A stretch of DNA of 64,000 nucleotides from Hyalangium ruber (GCF_034259325.1 NZ_JAXIVS010000002.1:372001-436000), one strand, 5' to 3'; counted from the stretch's first letter, positions 47,408 through 56,672 are shown. Notes: generated by a model not told the origin, from the sequence alone. Made by a program: numbers and translations.

Positions 47408-48517
47408 ATGGATGTCCAGGTCCGCTTCGCCCGCACGGAGGAGGAGCGCGCCGCCATCTACCATCTGCGGTACGCCACCTACGTCGAGGAGATGCACCTG
47501 TACGCGGGCCAGGCGGATCATTCGCGCCGCCAACTGGTGGACACCGCGGATGCGCAGGCGCACCAGCTCTACGCGGAGGTGGACGGGCAGGTGGTGGGCA
47601 CGCTGCGGCTGCACCTGGGCAGCGACGGGCCGCTGCCGGAGACGCTGGCGAAGCGCTTCGAGCTGGAGCGCTTCGTGCCCCAGGTTCCGGTGGAGCAGGT
47701 GTGCTTCGTGGGGCGCTTCATGGTGCGCCGGGACATGCGGGGCACGGCGGTGCCGTACCGGCTCATCCAGGAGAGCATCCGCTTCCAGTTGGAGCGGGGC
47801 ATGGAGCTGACGCTGTGCGACTGCCAGCCGCACCTGCTCAACCTCTATACGTCCCTGGGGTTCCGGCCATACCTGGGCACCTATGACGACCCGGAGTTCG
47901 GGGTGATGGTGCCGCTGGTGCTGGTGCTGAGGGACCGCGAGCACCTGGAGTGGGTGGGCTCGCCGCTGCGGGCGCTGCTGCCGTCGGACGCGCCCGCCTC
48001 GGAGGTGCCAGCGCGCGTGGCGCCGCTGCTGGAGCAGGCGCGGGGGGTGCTGAGCCAGGAGGCGAGTGACCCGGACCAGTACTGGCGGGAGGTCCACGGG
48101 CTCCTGGGGCGCTCCCGGCCGCAGGTGTTCAGCGGACTGTCGGAGCCGGAGCTGCAGGCGGTGCTCGCCAGCAGCCATGTCATCGAGTGCGCGCCGGGAG
48201 ACTGCCTCATCCGCCGGGGCCAGGTGGCGCGCACGGTGTTCGTGGTGCTCTCCGGCACGCTGGAGGTGCGGGACGGAGAGCGCGTGGTGGCGGTGGTCAG
48301 CGAGGGCGAGGTGCTGGGAGAGGTGGCGTTCCTGCTGTCGACGCCGCGGATCAGCGACGTGTACGCCACGGGCGCGGGGGCGCGCCTGCTGTGTCTCAGC
48401 GAGAAGTCGTTGCGGGGGCTGATCGACTCCAGCTCCCGCGCGGCGGCACTGCTGCTGCTCAACCTCTCCCGGGCCCTGGCCCACAAGCTGGTGCAGCGCG
48501 CCGACAGCCCGAAGTGA
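47408..48517 (+). CDS. GNAT/LuxI-like acyltransferase fused to a cyclic-nucleotide-binding domain
   Basis: The product has 369 residues. The N-terminal ~210 residues show an RYATYVEEMHL segment and a PEFGVMVPLVLVL end reminiscent of LuxI-type or PEP-CTERM-associated acyltransferases with the GNAT fold. The C-terminal ~130 residues form a cNMP-binding domain with the phosphate-binding cassette GEVLGEVAFL and PRISDV. Binding of cAMP or cGMP could therefore control acyl transfer. In mycobacterial cAMP-dependent acetyltransferases the domain order is reversed. The product could be an acyl-amino acid or a signal lipid; no target is evident. Confidence 0.8.
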   Translation: MDVQVRFARTEEERAAIYHLRYATYVEEMHLYAGQADHSRRQLVDTADAQAHQLYAEVDGQVVGTLRLHLGSDGPLPETLAKRFELERFVPQVPVEQVCFVGRFMVRRDMRGTAVPYRLIQESIRFQLERGMELTLCDCQPHLLNLYTSLGFRPYLGTYDDPEFGVMVPLVLVLRDREHLEWVGSPLRALLPSDAPASEVPARVAPLLEQARGVLSQEASDPDQYWREVHGLLGRSRPQVFSGLSEPELQAVLASSHVIECAPGDCLIRRGQVARTVFVVLSGTLEVRDGERVVAVVSEGEVLGEVAFLLSTPRISDVYATGAGARLLCLSEKSLRGLIDSSSRAAALLLLNLSRALAHKLVQRADSPK

Positions 48518-48538
48518 GCGGGCCGCCGGCGCGGGGGG

Positions 48539-48871
48539 TCAGCGGTGTTCGCGCTGGGCGTCGGCGTGGTGCTGGAGCTGCATCCGCGCCGCGTCGAAGG
48601 CCTCATTCACCGCCTGGTAGGGGTCCTCGTGCGAGCGGCGCTCGGCGTGGTCCTTGCCGACGACGATGTCCTTGCCGGGGACGTGCAGGTCCAGCCGCAC
48701 GTGGAAGTGGTTGCCCTGGCGCTGGTGCTTGTGGGGCTGCTCCACCACGACATGGCAACCGACGATGCGATCGAAGAGCTGCTCCAGCTTCTCCGCCTGG
48801 TCCCGGATGTGCTCGGACATCGCCTCGCTCGACTCCATTCCCCGGTAGGTGATCTGCAGCGGTCGGTTCAT
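48539..48871 (-). CDS. Ribosome hibernation promoting factor family protein (HPF/RaiA)
   Basis: The product has 110 residues and starts at ATG 48871. The fold signature is ITYRGMESSEAMSEHIRDQA plus VVVEQPHKH and LHVPGKDIVV, typical of short HPF proteins that bind the 30S subunit and inactivate ribosomes in stationary phase. The usual C-terminal dimerisation domain of long HPF is missing. It converges on the acyltransferase gene with 21 bp between. Confidence 0.85.
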   Translation of the reverse strand: MNRPLQITYRGMESSEAMSEHIRDQAEKLEQLFDRIVGCHVVVEQPHKHQRQGNHFHVRLDLHVPGKDIVVGKDHAERRSHEDPYQAVNEAFDAARMQLQHHADAQREHR

Positions 48872-49117
48872 CTCTCGCCTTGGCTGTGGCCCCGTGGGGC
48901 CGGTCCACCCTCTCTCCACTGCATTCCCGGGGCCAGTCTTTCCCCAGCGATTCCAAGAGGTTACGTGAGGCTTGGACGCAGGCTTTGCGTCTGGGAGGGC
49001 GCAGGGGCGCAGGGGTTGCGGGAACTGCCCGCCGCCTGGGCAGGCGAGCCTCGTGTGCGGGTGCCTGCGTGCCTACCTTCCACGTCGGGGGCAGTAGGAG
49101 CCCTTCGAGGAGGCGGC
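48872..49117. promoter_or_regulatory. Divergent promoter region (HPF and DUF72 genes)
   Basis: This 246-bp gap must contain both promoters. A short dyad GACGC/GCGTC around 48975-48992 may be chance. No clear consensus element. Confidence 0.35.
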
Positions 49118-50014
49118 ATGATTCGGTTCGGGCCCGCGGGGTGGACCTATAAGGACTGGGCGGGGGTGGTGTACCCGAAGCCCTGCCCCAAGGAGTTCGA
49201 TCCGCTGGTGGCGATCGCGCGGCTGTTCACGACGATCGAGATCAACACGTCGTTCTACGGGCCGGTGACACCGAAGAATGCGCACCTGTGGTTGGAGCGC
49301 ACGGCGTTCAACCCGGACTTCCGCTTCACGGCGAAGCTGTGGCAGCGCTTCACGCACCAGCGCGACGAGCCGTGGACGGCGGAGGACGTGCGGTGGACGC
49401 GGGTGGGGCTGGGAATCATGCACAAGGCGGGGCGGCTGGGAGCGGTGCTGGTGCAGTTCCCGTGGTCGTTCCGCAACGTGCCGGAGAACCGGGACTGGGT
49501 GGACTCGATCGTGGACGCATTCGGGGACTTCCCGTTGGTGCTGGAGGTGCGGCACGCCTCATGGAACGAGCCCTCGTACTACGCGGAGCTGGTGGAGCGA
49601 GGGCTGGGCTTCGTGAACATCGATCAGCCGCTCTACAAGGATTCGATCGCGCCGAGCGCGCGGGCGACGGCGGCGGTGGGGTACGTGCGGGTCCACGGCC
49701 GTAACTACAAGGAGTGGTTCCGGCACAAGTCGCCGATCGACCGGTACGACTACCTGTACTCGGCGAAGGAGCTGGCGCCGTGGGCGGAGCGGACGAAGGA
49801 GATCGCCTCTCACCCACGGGTGCAGGACGTGTACGTCATCACCAACAACCACGCGCGGGGCAAGGGCGTGGCGAACGCGCTGATGTTGGAGGCGATGGTG
49901 ACAGGGCGGACGGTGGAGGCGCCGGAGCCGCTGCTGCGAGAGTACGAGGAAGTGCTGGGCCCATACGCGCGTCCGGTGGATCTCCTGTCCACGACGGTAG
50001 CGCTGCAACAGTGA
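49118..50014 (+). CDS. DUF72 (YecE-like) family protein
   Basis: The product has 298 residues. GAGGAGG lies just upstream of ATG 49118. The sequence follows the DUF72 TIM-barrel pattern: GPAGWTYKDW at the start, EINTSFYG, VLVQFPWSF, LEVRHASW, YVRVHGRN and ITNNHARGKG. The biochemical role of the family is unknown, although an endonuclease-like fold has been proposed. No operon partner. Confidence 0.9.
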   Translation: MIRFGPAGWTYKDWAGVVYPKPCPKEFDPLVAIARLFTTIEINTSFYGPVTPKNAHLWLERTAFNPDFRFTAKLWQRFTHQRDEPWTAEDVRWTRVGLGIMHKAGRLGAVLVQFPWSFRNVPENRDWVDSIVDAFGDFPLVLEVRHASWNEPSYYAELVERGLGFVNIDQPLYKDSIAPSARATAAVGYVRVHGRNYKEWFRHKSPIDRYDYLYSAKELAPWAERTKEIASHPRVQDVYVITNNHARGKGVANALMLEAMVTGRTVEAPEPLLREYEEVLGPYARPVDLLSTTVALQQ

Positions 50015-50021
50015 GCGTGGG

Positions 50022-50816
50022 TCACTCTTCCGAGGACGGTCTGTCCAATCGGGACAGGTTCTCCTCGGCCATGCGGCGGTACTGGGGGACGAGTTCCACC
50101 GCCAGCACCTCGCGCAGTTGCTGACGGGCTCCTTCGAGGTCTCCCGCTTCCTCGCAGCGGATCATCTGGTAGAGCGCCTGGAAGATTCGCTGCTTTCCGT
50201 CTTCCATGCGCATCAGCATCATCGCCAGAAGCGCCTCAGCGCCCTTCTCGGCATCGAGGAGCTCTTCTGCCTCGGCTTCGCTGATGGCCACCGACGGAGC
50301 GGTCTTCCGCAAGAACTCGCGCAGGTCGTCGCGAGGCTCCAGCGGCTTTCCCTGCCGAACTCGAAGGGACAGGGCGCGGATCTGCCCCCAAGGATGGAAG
50401 TCCTCTTCGACGTGTCCGGTCAGGAAGATCGCCTCGAACGTCGCCTGATAATCGAGGCGAATCTCAAGCTGCTCTTTGTAGTGGGGAACGACTTCGACCG
50501 CGAGCGCGTCTTCGAGCGCCTTCCGCGCACCCGCCAAGTCCCCCTTTTCGCGCAAGCGGTCCGCCAGAGAATCCGCATCCCCCAAGCGAAAGGACGCCGC
50601 TCGGATGCGGCGACGGATTTCCCCCAGGAGGGTGGTAGCTGTCGAGACGCCACGCAGGGCATCCTCGGCGTCCTTGGGGCTGATTGCCACGAATCGGGCG
50701 CCGCCTGTCAGGATGGCGCGAGTTCCGTCACTCAACTCGAGCGGCTCGCCCTGCTCCAATACTCTTTGGTCCAGTTGCTCGAGCTGGTGCCAAACAAGCC
50801 CCTCTTCGTCAGTCAT
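50022..50816 (-). CDS. DUSAM double-repeat protein
   Basis: The product has 264 residues. Two copies of a ~110-residue module are visible: copy 1 around LDQRVLEQGEPLELSDGTRA, copy 2 around LSLRVRQGKPLEPRDDLRE, each followed by helical TPR-like segments. This matches the DUSAM domain, which I know only from myxobacteria and which has no known function. The start ATG 50816 lies 8 bp after the upstream lipoprotein stop, so they are co-transcribed. Confidence 0.78.
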   Translation of the reverse strand: MTDEEGLVWHQLEQLDQRVLEQGEPLELSDGTRAILTGGARFVAISPKDAEDALRGVSTATTLLGEIRRRIRAASFRLGDADSLADRLREKGDLAGARKALEDALAVEVVPHYKEQLEIRLDYQATFEAIFLTGHVEEDFHPWGQIRALSLRVRQGKPLEPRDDLREFLRKTAPSVAISEAEAEELLDAEKGAEALLAMMLMRMEDGKQRIFQALYQMIRCEEAGDLEGARQQLREVLAVELVPQYRRMAEENLSRLDRPSSEE

Positions 50817-50824
50817 CGCCGCAC

Positions 50825-51313
50825 CTACCGACTCCGCCTGGGCTTGGGCACGCCGCACATATCTTCAGGCCATAATCCTCGCTGCCCCATGCAGCGAGCA
50901 AGACAGCTGGAACAGTTCCCTGTCCATTTGAGGTCGATGCACCGGGTGTACTGCTCGATGCAGTGCTCCCTCCAGTCTGGACGTTCCTCCCCATCGTCGC
51001 GCTCCTCTCCACGCTCGGGCACATCCACACCTTTCAAGGTAGCGGTCTCCGAGGCTTCGTGGAGAACCTTCGCGCCGTTGAGAATTTCCGCGATCTCCGC
51101 TGCGGTAGCTCCGCAGCTCTCGGCCGCGCTCGTGGGGAACTTCTTGATGCAGCACTCCATGGAGTTGCGGCAGTCCACGACCGCGGACTGCGCCAGGTAG
51201 ATCGGCTCGGACGTGCGGCTCGCGGCGGAATGCGCTCCCGTCGAGCAGCCCCCCGCCAGCTCTCCGAAGAGAACCACCAGACAGAGCACGAACGCGCGAT
51301 TCAAGCTTTTCAC
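50825..51313 (-). CDS. Cys-rich lipoprotein
   Basis: The product has 162 residues and starts at GTG 51313, with a strong GGGAGGAG ribosome site. The N-terminus is a lipoprotein signal (FVLCLVVLFGELAGGC), with the probable lipidated Cys at 23. The mature part has about ten cysteines in pairs, including CRNSMECC, HCIEQYTRC and CSSCLARC. Function unknown; operon with the DUSAM gene. Confidence 0.75.
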   Translation of the reverse strand: MKSLNRAFVLCLVVLFGELAGGCSTGAHSAASRTSEPIYLAQSAVVDCRNSMECCIKKFPTSAAESCGATAAEIAEILNGAKVLHEASETATLKGVDVPERGEERDDGEERPDWREHCIEQYTRCIDLKWTGNCSSCLARCMGQRGLWPEDMCGVPKPRRSR

Positions 51314-51394
51314 GACTCCTCCCAGGACAGCACAGCCCCTCTCGCGAGGTCCCCAGCGACGCCAAGCCGCACCGATGATAAGGCTGCGGGCAGC

Positions 51395-52156
51395 ATGGGG
51401 CGTACGAAGCGAGCAGAGGGCGGCTTCACGGGCGGAATGGACTCCTTCCTGCGCTCGGTGACGCTCCGCCGCGAGATGGTGTCGGACTTCGCGCGCTATC
51501 CCTTCTCCATCCCCGCCATCCGCAACCTGGAGACGCTGGAGTTCCACCCCCAGGTCACCTTCTTCGTGGGCGAGAACGGGAGTGGAAAGTCCACCCTCGT
51601 GGAGGCCATCGCCGTGGCTGCCGGCTTCAACGCGGAAGGCGGCAGCCGGAACTTCAACTTCGCCACGAGGAGGTCGGAGTCGGAGCTCCACAAGCATCTC
51701 CGGCTCGTACGAGGAACGCGGAGACCCAAGACCGGCTACTTCCTGCGCGCGGAGAGCTTCTTCAACGTCGCGACGGAGATCGAAAACAACCCGGATGCCA
51801 TGGCGAGCCACGGCTCCGTCCATCACCACGAGCTCTCGCATGGAGAGGCCTTCCTGGCGCTGGTCCAGAAGCGCTTCTGGGCCAACGGCCTGTACGTCCT
51901 CGATGAGCCGGAGGCGGCGCTCTCGCCGCAGCGGCAGCTCGCCCTGCTCCGCTCCATCCACGACCTGGTGCGCGACTCCTGCCAGTTCGTGATCTCGACC
52001 CACTCTCCGCTGCTGCTCGCCTACCCGCACGCGCGCATCTACCACCTCTCGGTGGAGGGCATGTCCGAGGTGGCCTATGAGCAAACGGAGCACTACGCGC
52101 TCACGCGAGACTTCCTCTTGAACCGGGAGGCCTATCTCCGCCGGATCCTCGAGTAA
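51395..52156 (+). CDS. ABC-type/AAA ATPase, stand-alone
   Basis: The product has 253 residues. The Walker A motif GENGSGKST is at 59-67. A degenerate signature (SHGEAF) and Walker B LYVLDEPEAALS follow, then the H-loop TH (ISTHSPLL). It belongs to the SMC/ABC-like predicted ATPases (COG3910 type). There is no transporter or nuclease partner. It is divergent from the Cys-rich lipoprotein gene with 81 bp between. The ribosome site at 51395 is weak; a start at 51437 is possible. Confidence 0.85.
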   Translation: MGRTKRAEGGFTGGMDSFLRSVTLRREMVSDFARYPFSIPAIRNLETLEFHPQVTFFVGENGSGKSTLVEAIAVAAGFNAEGGSRNFNFATRRSESELHKHLRLVRGTRRPKTGYFLRAESFFNVATEIENNPDAMASHGSVHHHELSHGEAFLALVQKRFWANGLYVLDEPEAALSPQRQLALLRSIHDLVRDSCQFVISTHSPLLLAYPHARIYHLSVEGMSEVAYEQTEHYALTRDFLLNREAYLRRILE

Positions 52157-52286
52157 ACACCGCTGGGCAAACCTGTCAGACAATCAGACAGCTTCAGCCG
52201 AAGCGCCGTCGGGCGGGCGTTGCATGTCCCAGGACGAGCCGCTTCAATCCCGCCGCACGGCCGAGTGTCCCCGCGCCGAGGAGCCC

Positions 52287-52772
52287 ATGTCCGAAGCCTT
52301 GCCCCCGATAGAGCGACTCACCCCAGGCGCGCTCACCCTGTTCCGCCTGGAAGGACTGATTCGCGCGGGGCTCTACGGCCTGCCCGTCGCGGGGCTCGCC
52401 CTGGCGATGCTGGTAGCGGAGCACCTGCTGTGGGCGCTGCTGGCGCTCTGCCTGGCCGTCGTGCTGGCACTGCTCCTGTGCCTCTGGTACCCGTCCCGGG
52501 CCTGGCGAAGCTGGGGCTACGCCGTGCGCGAGCACGACCTGCTCATCACCGGAGGCGTACTGATCCACCAGGTGGTCTCCATTCCCGCCGGACGCATCCA
52601 GCACGTGGACATCCAGCAAGGCCCCATCGAGCGAGCGCTGGGGCTGGCGCGGGTGCGCGTCTACACCGCCTCGGGAGGAGGCGCCGACGGCGTCATCCCC
52701 GGCCTGGCCCTGGAGACAGCGGACGCGCTGCGCGAGCGCCTGGTGCGCCGAGAGGCCGAGGATGTCGTCTGA
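52287..52772 (+). CDS. Bacterial PH (bPH2/YdbS-like) membrane protein
   Basis: The product has 161 residues. Two membrane helices (about 30-75) are followed by one bPH2 domain containing VSIPAGRIQHVDIQQGPIER. The start ATG 52287 has GAGGAG close upstream; 52224 is an alternative without a site. It overlaps the next gene by 11 bases. Pairs of YdbS- and YdbT-like proteins act together in other bacteria, and the role is unknown. Confidence 0.8.
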   Translation: MSEALPPIERLTPGALTLFRLEGLIRAGLYGLPVAGLALAMLVAEHLLWALLALCLAVVLALLLCLWYPSRAWRSWGYAVREHDLLITGGVLIHQVVSIPAGRIQHVDIQQGPIERALGLARVRVYTASGGGADGVIPGLALETADALRERLVRREAEDVV

Positions 52773-54321
52773 AGCCACGCCTCCGTCCTCCGACACGCCC
52801 AGGCCATCGGCACCCACCGAGTTCCCGTGGCAACGACTGCACCCTGCGTCCGCGTTGGCGAATCTGCTGCCGGTGACCCTGCGACTGCTGCGCGGGATGG
52901 CCGTCCCGCTGGTGACGCTGGCGCTCGTGTCTCGCAAGGACGGCGAACTGGCACGGCTGCTCGTGCCCGCCAGCGTGTTCTTCATTCTCTCGCTGGCCTT
53001 CACCGTGCTGCACGCGCTCAGCACGCGCTACCGTCTGGCCGGAGGACGGCTGGAGATCGTCAGCGGCTTCGTCTTCCGGCGCACGCGCACCATCGACGTG
53101 ACCCACGTGCAGAACACCGAGGTGGTGCAACCCTTCACCCATCGGCTGCTGGGGCTGGTGCAGGTGAAGATCGAGACCGCCTCGGGCCTCAAATCAGAAG
53201 GAGAGCTATCCGCGCTCTCTCCGGAGAAGGCCCAGGAGCTCATCTCCGCGCTGCAAACGGCGCGAGGCGCCGCCGCCCCCACGGCCGAGGCCGCCCCCGT
53301 GACCGAGGAGCTGATCGTCCAGAACAGCCCCCGAGACTTGGTGCGCTACGGCGCCACGGCCACGGGGCTGGGCGTGGGCGCGGTGCTCGTGGGCCTCGCG
53401 CTGGATGAGGTGGAAGCCTCGCGCGTGGTGTTCCGTGTGCTGGAGCGACGCTGGGAGGCGTGGGCGGGCTCGGGGGTGTTGTGGGTGGGCGTGGTGGTCG
53501 GAGTCCTCGTGGCGCTGACGCTGCTGCTGGTGGGCAATGGCGTGGTGGCGGCGGTGCGCTACCATGGCTTCCGGCTCGCGAAAGCGGGCGAGCGTTTCCA
53601 GGCCTCCTTCGGCCTGCTGACGCGCCGGCAGGTGGGGCTGAACCTCCATCGCATCCAGCTGGTGACCGTGGACGAGCCCCTGCCCCGTCGATGGCTGCGC
53701 TTCGGCTCGGTGGAAGTCGAGACGGCGGGGCTGCGCACGGGCGAGGCCAACGTGGAGCAGGCCGAGGTGGTGGTGCCCGTGGTGGCCGCCGAGCGGATGA
53801 GCACCGTGGTCCGGGAGCTGGTGCCCGAACTCCCGGGAGAGCTGTCCGAGCTGACGCTGAACCCGCCCCACCCCCGCGCCCTGTGGCGAGCCCGCGTCCG
53901 CGCCGTCGTGAGCGGCTCACTCGTGGCGCTGCTGCTGACCGGACTCCTCTGGCCCTGGGGCGCACTGGCGTGGGGCCTGTTGCCCCTCGAGCTCTGGCGA
54001 GCGTGGCTGGATCATCGTCACCAGGGATGGCTGCTCACGGAGCATCTGGTCATCGTGCGCACGGGCTTCTGGCGGCGGCGAACGAGCGTGCTGCGCCGGG
54101 GCCGCATCCAGTCCGTGAGCGCGGTGCAGGGCCCCCTGGAGCGCCGCCATGGCCTGGGGCACGCGCAGGTCGCCGTGGCGGGAGCGAACGTCTCCCTCCC
54201 CAGCGTCGCGTGGGAGGAGGCCTTGCGCCTGCTCGACGTCCTGTCTCCGCGCCGCCCGCGTCCGAGCACCCCGCCCGTGCCCGTGGCGCCCTCGGACGAC
54301 GTGCCGCAAACAACCCTCTGA
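52762..54321 (+). CDS. Bacterial PH (bPH2/YdbT-like) membrane protein, multi-domain
   Basis: The product has 519 residues. It has several pairs of transmembrane helices and three bPH2-like modules, each with an IxxVQ-type motif: TIDVTHVQNTEVVQ, VGLNLHRIQLVTVDEPL and VLRRGRIQSVSAVQGPLERR. It partners the YdbS-like protein. It is likely involved in envelope lipid or membrane-protein homeostasis, which remains inference. Confidence 0.83.
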   Translation: MSSEATPPSSDTPRPSAPTEFPWQRLHPASALANLLPVTLRLLRGMAVPLVTLALVSRKDGELARLLVPASVFFILSLAFTVLHALSTRYRLAGGRLEIVSGFVFRRTRTIDVTHVQNTEVVQPFTHRLLGLVQVKIETASGLKSEGELSALSPEKAQELISALQTARGAAAPTAEAAPVTEELIVQNSPRDLVRYGATATGLGVGAVLVGLALDEVEASRVVFRVLERRWEAWAGSGVLWVGVVVGVLVALTLLLVGNGVVAAVRYHGFRLAKAGERFQASFGLLTRRQVGLNLHRIQLVTVDEPLPRRWLRFGSVEVETAGLRTGEANVEQAEVVVPVVAAERMSTVVRELVPELPGELSELTLNPPHPRALWRARVRAVVSGSLVALLLTGLLWPWGALAWGLLPLELWRAWLDHRHQGWLLTEHLVIVRTGFWRRRTSVLRRGRIQSVSAVQGPLERRHGLGHAQVAVAGANVSLPSVAWEEALRLLDVLSPRRPRPSTPPVPVAPSDDVPQTTL

Positions 54322-54420
54322 GCAGCCCGCACCGTCCGGTATCTCTCAGGTATGCCGGAAACGCGCTTGGCGCGTCACTTGGAGCGCAGAACCTCATTCG
54401 GAGGCGATACGCTGCGAGCC

Positions 54421-55413
54421 ATGGACGAGGTGCGGAATCCACAGGGCCAGGACAAGCGAGAGGAGCGCATCAGCCCCTCACGCCGCGAGGTGCTCGCCGC
54501 CGGGTTCGGCGGCGCATTGCTGCTGGGCGCTTCTCCCCCCGCGCAGGAGACTCCCCGTCCCGCCTCGCCCGCGCCAGAAGGGGGCCGCACCATGCTCACC
54601 CGTCCCATCCCTCGCACGGGCGAGAAGCTGCCCGCCATCGGGCTCGGCACCTGGCAGACCTTCAACGTGGGCACCGACGCCAAGGAGCGCGCCCCGCTCA
54701 AGGACGTGCTCAAGCGCTTCCTGGAGGCGGGCGGCCGCGTCATCGACTCCTCGCCCATGTACGACCGGGCGGAGACGGTGGTGGGCGACCTGCTCGAGGA
54801 GCTGGGCCAGTCGCGCACCCCGTTCCTCGCCTCCAAGGTTTGGACGATGGGGCGCGTGGAGGGCGAGCAGCAGATGCGCACCTCGGTGCAGCGCATGGGC
54901 CGCGGGCGCATGGACCTGATGCAGGTTCACAACCTGGTGGACGTGCAGACACACCTGGCCACCCTGCGCCAGTGGCAGGAGGCCGGGCGCATCCGCTACA
55001 TCGGCGTCACCCACTACCTGCCCTCGTCCTTCGAGAAGCTGGAGAAGCTCATCCGCGAGGAGACGCTGGACTTCGTGCAGCTGCCCTACTCCCTCACCCA
55101 GCGCGAGGCGGAGGCACGGCTGCTGCCAGCCTGCGCCGAGCGCGGGGTGGCGGTGGTGGTGATGAGCCCCTTCGAGCAGGGCGCGCTCTTCCAGCAGGTG
55201 CGCGGCAAGGCCCTGCCCCCGTGGGCCGCGGAGTTCGACTGCACCAGCTGGGCGCAGTTCTTCCTCAAGTTCATCCTCGGCCACCCCGCCGTCACCTGCC
55301 CCATCCCCGCCACCAGCAACCCGAAGCACCTCGAGGACAACCTCAAGGCCGGCTTCGGGCGGCTGCCCGACGAGAAGACGCGGGCGAAGATGGTGAAGCA
55401 CCTGGGCCTCTAG
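54421..55413 (+). CDS. Tat-exported aldo/keto reductase
   Basis: The product has 330 residues and starts at ATG 54421; an in-frame ATG at 54352 would add 23 residues ahead of the signal. The Tat motif SRREVLA (20-26) precedes a hydrophobic stretch. The catalytic tetrad is D109, Y114, K139 and H170, in the usual AKR order. Export of an AKR is uncommon because NADPH must be carried with the folded protein, consistent with the Tat route. Substrate unknown. Confidence 0.85.
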   Translation: MDEVRNPQGQDKREERISPSRREVLAAGFGGALLLGASPPAQETPRPASPAPEGGRTMLTRPIPRTGEKLPAIGLGTWQTFNVGTDAKERAPLKDVLKRFLEAGGRVIDSSPMYDRAETVVGDLLEELGQSRTPFLASKVWTMGRVEGEQQMRTSVQRMGRGRMDLMQVHNLVDVQTHLATLRQWQEAGRIRYIGVTHYLPSSFEKLEKLIREETLDFVQLPYSLTQREAEARLLPACAERGVAVVVMSPFEQGALFQQVRGKALPPWAAEFDCTSWAQFFLKFILGHPAVTCPIPATSNPKHLEDNLKAGFGRLPDEKTRAKMVKHLGL

Positions 55414-55419
55414 CCCCGC

Positions 55420-55911
55420 TCAGCCCTCCAGCGAGGACGGAGCCACCAGCTCACCGGTGAGCTTCAGCACCAGCCCCGAGCCCGGCTCCCCCGTCTCGTC
55501 ATCCCGCCCCACCTCCAGCACCTGCTCCTCCGCGTCCCAGTGGCCGTAGTAGTACTCCCCGCCCGCCGCCATCCACGCGCGCGCGCCGGCCACCAGCGTC
55601 TCCACCGTCTCCCCGCCCCCGGTGAGCCGGTGCAGCGTGTAGCCCTGGCCCTCGCGCTTGAGCTCCGCCACCACCTCCGACAGCTCCGTGTCGCGCGGCT
55701 TGCCCGCCTCTTGCGTCTCCTGCTTCCACTCGCGGACCTGTTCGAGCGGCCTGCGCCCATTCCACGCCCGCAGCAGCGTCCGCACCTTCTCCTCCGCCTC
55801 GGTCCGAAGCACGCCCACGTCCGGGGGCAGGTCGATCTCCCCCAGCGCCATCAGCGCCGTTTCGATCTGCACCGCCTTGAGGATCCACTCGTTCATCGGC
55901 GTCTTCAGCAT
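55420..55911 (-). CDS. Unknown acidic protein
   Basis: The product has 163 residues, soluble and acidic, helical in the first 100 residues and beta-rich after. I recognise no family. It converges on the aldo/keto reductase gene with 6 bp between the stops. Confidence 0.6.
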   Translation of the reverse strand: MLKTPMNEWILKAVQIETALMALGEIDLPPDVGVLRTEAEEKVRTLLRAWNGRRPLEQVREWKQETQEAGKPRDTELSEVVAELKREGQGYTLHRLTGGGETVETLVAGARAWMAAGGEYYYGHWDAEEQVLEVGRDDETGEPGSGLVLKLTGELVAPSSLEG

Positions 55912-56107
55912 GTCGGCTCCCGGTGCCGGGGCCTGGCACCCCGCCAGGTCCCCTCTCGCGAGGCCTCCCTAACACGTCCCCCCGCCCCCTCGCGCCGCTC
56001 CTGAACGCCCCTCGCCCGCCTGCCTCGCTTCCGAGCGGACAAGCCACCCACACTGGGTGTCCTCCCTCCCCACGGCTGCTTACCGTGTGGGGCCAGGGAG
56101 GCATGGC

Positions 56108-56647
56108 ATGGCCAAGAAGAAGGCGGAGCAGAAGGGCGGCGAGCAGAAGGACGCCATCGTCCATCTGGGGGAGCTCATCCACGGAATCAAAGTGGCGATG
56201 ATGACGACGGTGGAGGAGGACGGCAGTCTGCGCAGCCGGCCCATGTGGACGCATGATCGCGACTTCGACGGGGAGCTGTGGTTCTTCACCCGGGAGCACT
56301 CGGCCAAGGTGGACGAGGTGGAGCACGACCACCACGTGAGCCTCGCCTACTCCGAGCCGGCCAAGGACCGCTACGTCTCCGTGAGCGGCCGCTGCCGGCT
56401 GGTGCAGGACAAGGAGAAGGCGCGCGAGCTGTGGAACCCCACCCTCAAGGCCTGGTTCCCCGAGGGGCTGGATGATCCAGAGTTGGCGCTGCTGTGCGTC
56501 AAGGTAGAGAAAGCGGAGTACTGGGACACCCCCAACAGCCGCATGGTGCAGTTGGTGGGCTTCGTGAAGGCAGTGCTCACCGGTGAGCAGTACAAGCCGG
56601 GCGACAACGCGAAGGTGACGCTGGGCGACGGCGCCAGCGTCCACTGA
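56108..56647 (+). CDS. Pyridoxamine 5'-phosphate oxidase-like (general stress) protein
   Basis: The product has 179 residues. After a Lys/Glu-rich N-terminal segment comes the FMN-binding split-barrel pattern IKVAMMTTVEEDGSLRSRP, LWFFT and HHVSLAY. This resembles general stress protein 26-type flavin-binding proteins, which are not true PNP oxidases. A strong terminator follows directly. Confidence 0.85.
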   Translation: MAKKKAEQKGGEQKDAIVHLGELIHGIKVAMMTTVEEDGSLRSRPMWTHDRDFDGELWFFTREHSAKVDEVEHDHHVSLAYSEPAKDRYVSVSGRCRLVQDKEKARELWNPTLKAWFPEGLDDPELALLCVKVEKAEYWDTPNSRMVQLVGFVKAVLTGEQYKPGDNAKVTLGDGASVH

Positions 56648-56672
56648 GCCTGGACTGCTCCCGCATATAAGG

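Noticed and set aside
51395-52156. Stand-alone ATPase considered as a single-gene defence system
   Set aside because: It matches widespread predicted ATPases and has no nuclease or toxin partner next to it.
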